From Cyclaneusma minus (lineage: Eukaryota; Ascomycota; Leotiomycetes; Marthamycetales; Marthamycetaceae), in NCBI GenBank assembly GCA_037179335.1, contig JAKZHN010000002.1, forward strand, positions 2,046,001-2,110,000: a stretch of 64,000 bases of DNA, written 5' to 3'. Both the position numbers and the translations under genes were made by a program. This document shows positions 59,911 to 64,000 of the stretch, piece after piece. The notes under the pieces were generated by a model. It was not told the origin of the DNA. It saw only the letters and a program-made list of their open reading frames with translations, and did not search any database. Each line of letters opens with the position of its first letter. The stretch's first letter is position 1.

Positions 59911-61517
59911 CTACAAGTACAAGCCCTCGGGTTCTCCCTCGCTCTTCGTCTTCAATACCCGCTCTCGAGCAGCACGGAAGTCTGCCATCTGCACCCTCAT
60001 TCTCCTCTCACGCAGCGCCATCAGTCCAGCCTCTGAGCAGATGGCCTTGATGTCGGCACCGGACAAGTCATCCTTCTGATTGATGAACTCCTCCAGATCC
60101 ACATCCTCATTCAAGGACATCTTGGACGTGTGGAGCGTAAAGATCTTGCGCTTGGTGACCTGGTCAGGGTTCTCGAACAGAATCTTTCGGTCGATACGTC
60201 CTGGTCGGATCAAGGCAGGGTCCAGAGTGTCGATCTTGTTGGTGGCCATAATGACCTTGACATCTCCGCGGTCATCGAATCCATCCAGCTGGTTGAGCAG
60301 TTCCAACATGGTTCGTTGAATCTCACGCTCACCACCCGACGTCGATTCGTAACGCTTGGTACCGATGGCATCGATTTCGTCAATGAAAACGATGGATGGT
60401 GCATTCTCGGCGGCGACCTGTGGACATTGAAATTAGGACATGAGAACCACAGCAGACCAAAATAGGAGAGTAGACAAGACATACCTGGAACAATTGTCGC
60501 ACAAGACGAGGACCATCTCCCAAGTACTTCTGAATCAGCTCACTACCCACAATACGCAAGAACGTAGCACTGGTCTGATTTGCCACAGCTTTGGCGAGCA
60601 GAGTCTTTCCTGTACCAGGCGCACCATAGAGAATGACACCCTTGGGTGGCTTGATACCCATCTCCTCGTAGAGCTCGGGATGTAACAGTGGCAATTCCAC
60701 TGACTCGCGAACTTCCTGGATTTGAGTTTCCAGACCACCAATGTCGGCGTAAGATTCGGTTGGTGCCTTGTCCAGCTTCATGACCGATACCAAAGGATCG
60801 GCATCATCCGTGAGGACACCGACAATCGATACCGACTTGTGATGGAGTAGGACGCTGGCACCGGGTTCGAGAAGATCCTTGTCGACAAAGGACATGATAG
60901 AGACGTAGTATTCGGGACCAGTAGTGCTGGAAACGATGGCGTGATCATCATCAATCATCTCCTCCAGAGTTCCGACACCCATGGGGCTGCCTCTCATGTC
61001 ATCAACACGGCCTCTCTCGTCGGCATTGCGGTCGAGAGCATCGGGATCGCCGCCAGCGGTTGCTGGAGCACCGCCCTCTTTAGCAGCCTTTGCCTTTCGT
61101 AGGCGCTCCTGGTTCTCGACATATTCCTCCTCCAGCAGCAGATGATCGTGGATTCGCTGCATTCGTAGATAGCGTAGTTTACATCGTGAGGTTGGGTAGA
61201 CGGGTGGGAGCTTCGCGGCAGCGTTTGGACCGGCAGCCTTGCGCTTCTTGCGACCGATGCGGGTTGTTGGGCGTGGAGGTGGCTCGTACTTTGGCTTGTC
61301 CTTCTGTTGGAGGCACAGGCGTCAGAGGCGCGACAATCACAGCGCGGCGATGATGAGGGCTGGCAGACTCACCTTCTTGTCCTTTGCATCCTTGTTATCG
61401 CCGCCAGTACCGCCTGGGGGGGAAGACTGGTTGGCACCCTGTTGATTGATTCGTCAGCACATCTGCAATAGCAGAGACAGAGACAACTAGGCAGTGGCTA
61501 GGGAAGATACTGACCAT
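59911..61517 (-). CDS. RPT2: 26S proteasome regulatory ATPase Rpt2
   Basis: Exons 61517-61515, 61438-61373, 61303-60485 and 60417-59911 give 464 aa. The first coding exon is the ATG alone; the next begins GANQ, giving the MG start that is N-myristoylated in Rpt2 of yeast. The coiled-coil region (EEEYVENQERLRKAK) precedes the OB-like domain. The AAA+ module has Walker A GAPGTGKT, Walker B IVFIDEID and the arginine-finger region ALIRPGRIDRK. The C-terminus LYL is the HbYX motif that docks in the alpha ring and opens the gate. It unfolds ubiquitinated substrates in the 19S base. All introns have usual donors (GTCAGT, GTGAGT, GTATGT). Confidence 0.95.
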
Positions 61518-62513
61518 GATGAAATGAGTGGTCTGGGGGAGGAGATGGGAGAAGATTGGTGTTGATGGAATGGAAAGTCAGCTGGGGCGAGGCCAGGAAG
61601 CTCACTCTGAAGCTGTTCGGCTGGCTGCAGTGACGCGACCGCGCTAGCTGATGATTAAGCAGATGGTCCAAGCTTCCAGCAGCTTCATTTTCAGTAGGCA
61701 GTAGTGACAAGATGGAAGATGAAACCGTTTGGCTTTTGACTTATTAGATTTTCAAGAAACTAATGTCAGACGTTCACGCTCTGAGTTAATCCTATATATG
61801 TGCTCGGTGGGCCAGTCTCTGTGGGTGAAGGACACAAACCAGCAGCCCTGAAATGCCGTTTCTGCACAGCATCTCAAGCAAACCCGTTCGCTCGCCTGCC
61901 CTCGGCCTTCTCAATTCTCGAGCGAATGTTCTTGGGCGAGGTAAATTAGAAGCCGAAGTTCAATTAATGACTTATGTTGAAGTGAGAGCAGCTGGAACAT
62001 GGTGCACGGACCATTAGTCACCTCGAACCCGAGATCGTCGACTCGATCCACCACAGCCTCCTGCGGGACCAGCTGCCCCTCCAGCTGCCACCTCACTGAC
62101 ACCCACGCAGACGCACTGCTGTCTTGGGGAGAAAGACTGCGCACGAAAGACTACGCACGAAAGATTCTGACATCGACTCTGGCTACCGGCTGCATCTCGA
62201 CCTCCCTTACGAGTCTGTGTCTGGTCGAGTCCAGGTGGAGCTGCTGCTGTAAATCCTCGAATTCTTGGCCTTCCTCGATCGAAGTCCGTGGTTGATATTC
62301 CTCGTGCCCGCTCCCATTCCCGCTGAACTACGGTACGCCAACGAGCCAAGGCACATTACACTGTGCTTTCAGGATTAGCCGTGAGTGAACCTGCGCACAT
62401 CCTCACCTACTCAATTGCAGTAGTGAGCCTTGCTGATACATAAGACATCTAGCCCTCCGCAACGCGCATCGCCTGACCTCTCCGTCGTCGCAAAACCTCC
62501 CCATCGTTCCAAA
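61518..62513. promoter_or_regulatory. Bidirectional promoter, RPT2 / UBC1
   Basis: About 1 kb between two divergent genes of the ubiquitin-proteasome system. Short open frames on both strands (for example 61911-62349) overlap each other without domain evidence. A direct repeat CGCACGAAAGA (twice near 62140-62163) is seen. No clear PACE element (GGTGGCAAA) was found by eye. Confidence 0.45.
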
Positions 62514-63400
62514 ATGGCTGCCTCGAACCGAACCCGTCGCATCACTAAGGAGTTGGGCGATATTGCCAAAGACACTCAGTCGAGCATCCACGCCGAGGCC
62601 AGGACTAACGACGACGTTTCTCACCTGAAGGCCTCCTTCCCCGGTCCTCCTGATACCCCATACGAGGGCGGAACCTACGTGGTCGATGTGAAGATTCCGA
62701 ACGAGTACCCTTTCAGGCCGCCCATCATGAAGTTTGAGACTAAGATCTGGCACCCAAATGTGTCCAGTGTGACGGTACGTGGAGATATGTATAAGTGCCA
62801 TACGAAGACGATATGTGGAACGTTCGATTCGAGTCCTTGCTGACTTCGCACCAAAGGGTGCCATCTGTCTCGATACGCTGGGTGTAGCATGGTCACCAGT
62901 CTTGACTATCAAATCAGCCTTACTCTCCCTACAATCTCTTCTCAGCTCCCCCGAACCAAAAGACCCCCAGGATGCCGAGGTTGCTGGAATGCTCATGCGC
63001 GATCCGGAGCGTTTCGACCAGGTTGCTCGCGAATGGGCTGTGAAATATGCCGGCGCACCACAAAGACGGAGAGATGATTCTGCAGCCCTTAGGCATGCCC
63101 CTGCAACCGCAAAGCCGACAAAATCCAAAGAAGCAGAGCTGCGCGAACAAATGGCTCGGTATGGAAATGTTTTTCATATCAAGCTCTCCGTGCTCATCTG
63201 ACCCCATGCTTACGATATTGAACAGGTATCAAGGCTACAACAAAGATCTCGTCGATCGATTCACGAGCATGGGCTTCGACCTAGACAAGGTAGTAGAAGC
63301 CTTCAACTTCGTAGGAATTGATCGAATGGGCGGCCAAGACTATGAGCTTGAGGAAGCTTACATGGGTGACATCACGGCAAGACTGTTGGGAGAGCCATAG
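62514..63400 (+). CDS. UBC1: Ubiquitin-conjugating enzyme E2, Ubc1 type with UBA
   Basis: Exons 62514-62774, 62857-63158 and 63226-63400 give 245 aa. The UBC fold shows ASFPGPPDTPYEGGTY, YPFRPPIMKF and KIWHPNV. The catalytic cysteine is in GAICLDTLGVAWSP, just after the first splice (donor GTACGT). A linker (KPTKSKEAELREQMAR) leads to a C-terminal UBA domain (DRFTSMGFDLDKVVEAFNFVGI). E2 plus UBA is the hallmark of yeast Ubc1 and human UBE2K, which build K48 chains and act in protein quality control. A further acidic tail follows the usual UBA end (DYELEEAYMGDITARLLGEP), which may simply be its last helix. Confidence 0.93.
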
Positions 63401-64000
63401 AAGAAGTCGATGGATGACCTTTACCCATGCAGGATGGAGTTTTTGATCTGGGACGATGGATGGCAATCGGCGTATACATCTCTTATACTGCTATGGTCGG
63501 CATTTTGGGCGGGGCATCAGCGTGCTATTTTCTTTCCAACTTGTCGTACGGCCTTTTGCAACGTCGCGCTAGCGCTAGCTACCTTAGGTAGTATATCTAC
63601 GATTCCATGAGCTTTTAGCTGTTGATGTTACAGAAATACCACAAGGCGCTTTTCATCCGAGTTACTTCCGATGACGGCTGACAGGAGAGAAACCTGTTGT
63701 GTCGAGTCTCTTTGAGTTAACAAATTCGAATGAGTCACATGATTTCAAGATTCCGCGGGACTTATAATGATCACTTGGAGATTGCTCAAGACTCGAGATA
63801 TCCATTTGGCACTGTTGCCAGTGGCAGCGAATTGTCAAATCTTGCCAAGTTGCCTGGGTTTCTGTGAGACAACGAACCAAACCATGTCAGCAGTGAGCAC
63901 TAGCCCCTGGGCAAATGACGAGTCCAAGTCATCCAGTCACGGGAACCAAAGTATCCTCGACCATTTCAAACAGGCTCGCAGCTCACTCCTCTTATAAATC
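63401..64000. other. Downstream region to window edge, no gene seen
   Basis: Contains the UBC1 3' UTR. Small open frames on both strands (63662-63880, 63767-63997) overlap and carry no recognisable feature. GCTAGCGCTAGC near 63569 is a short palindrome. Confidence 0.4.

Noticed and set aside
1..64000. tRNA or rRNA genes
   Set aside because: No tRNA-like cloverleaf with A and B boxes or rRNA segment was recognised by eye; a covariance-model scan would be decisive.

Overview
The window comes from a filamentous ascomycete (Pezizomycotina), most likely a Dothideomycete with a two-speed genome. Genes have short introns (about 50-135 bp) with GTAAGT-type donors and CTAAC/CTGAC-like branch points. 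Two gene-rich flanks of balanced base composition (1-19.8 kb and 55.4-64 kb) enclose one block of extreme AT content (19.8-55.4 kb) whose repeats differ almost only by C-to-T and G-to-A changes, the mark of repeat-induced point mutation (RIP).

Left flank: a truncated F-box gene and a decayed F-box fragment (-); a five-exon secretory/membrane protein with a 7-nt microexon (-); a small hydrophilic fungal protein (+); a promethin-type membrane protein (-); a RING/NFX1-like zinc-finger protein apparently fused to a three-helix membrane domain (+); a Gfo/Idh/MocA oxidoreductase (-); the AP-2 mu subunit (+); and a tandem double-GNAT acetyltransferase (-). The 5' half of a HET-like membrane protein gene (+) reaches the edge of the AT-rich block.

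Central block: no intact gene. It resolves into nested insertions. An unclassified element of about 4.9 kb, here called U, sits inside the HET-like gene and is flanked by an 11-bp duplication, TATGAGGA(T/C)AT. U copy 1 (+) carries a Ty3/Gypsy element (22360-31285, -) and a second, inverted copy of U (31830-53525, -). U copy 2 carries another Gypsy element (31918-43169, +) and a Ty1/Copia element (47141-52693, +). The second Gypsy is itself split by a second Copia (34476-39464, -). Each LTR element has paired LTRs and a 5-bp target duplication. Three of the insertion sites can be found unoccupied in the other copy of U.

Right flank: the 3' half of the split HET-like gene (+), a tract of 19-bp tandem repeats, trimethyllysine dioxygenase (eight exons, -), proteasome ATPase RPT2 (-) and, across a shared promoter, a UBC1-type ubiquitin-conjugating enzyme (+). 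The flanks hold ordinary housekeeping genes (endocytosis, carnitine synthesis, proteasome, ubiquitination). The unusual biology is the transposon nest that broke a gene and was then mutated by RIP.
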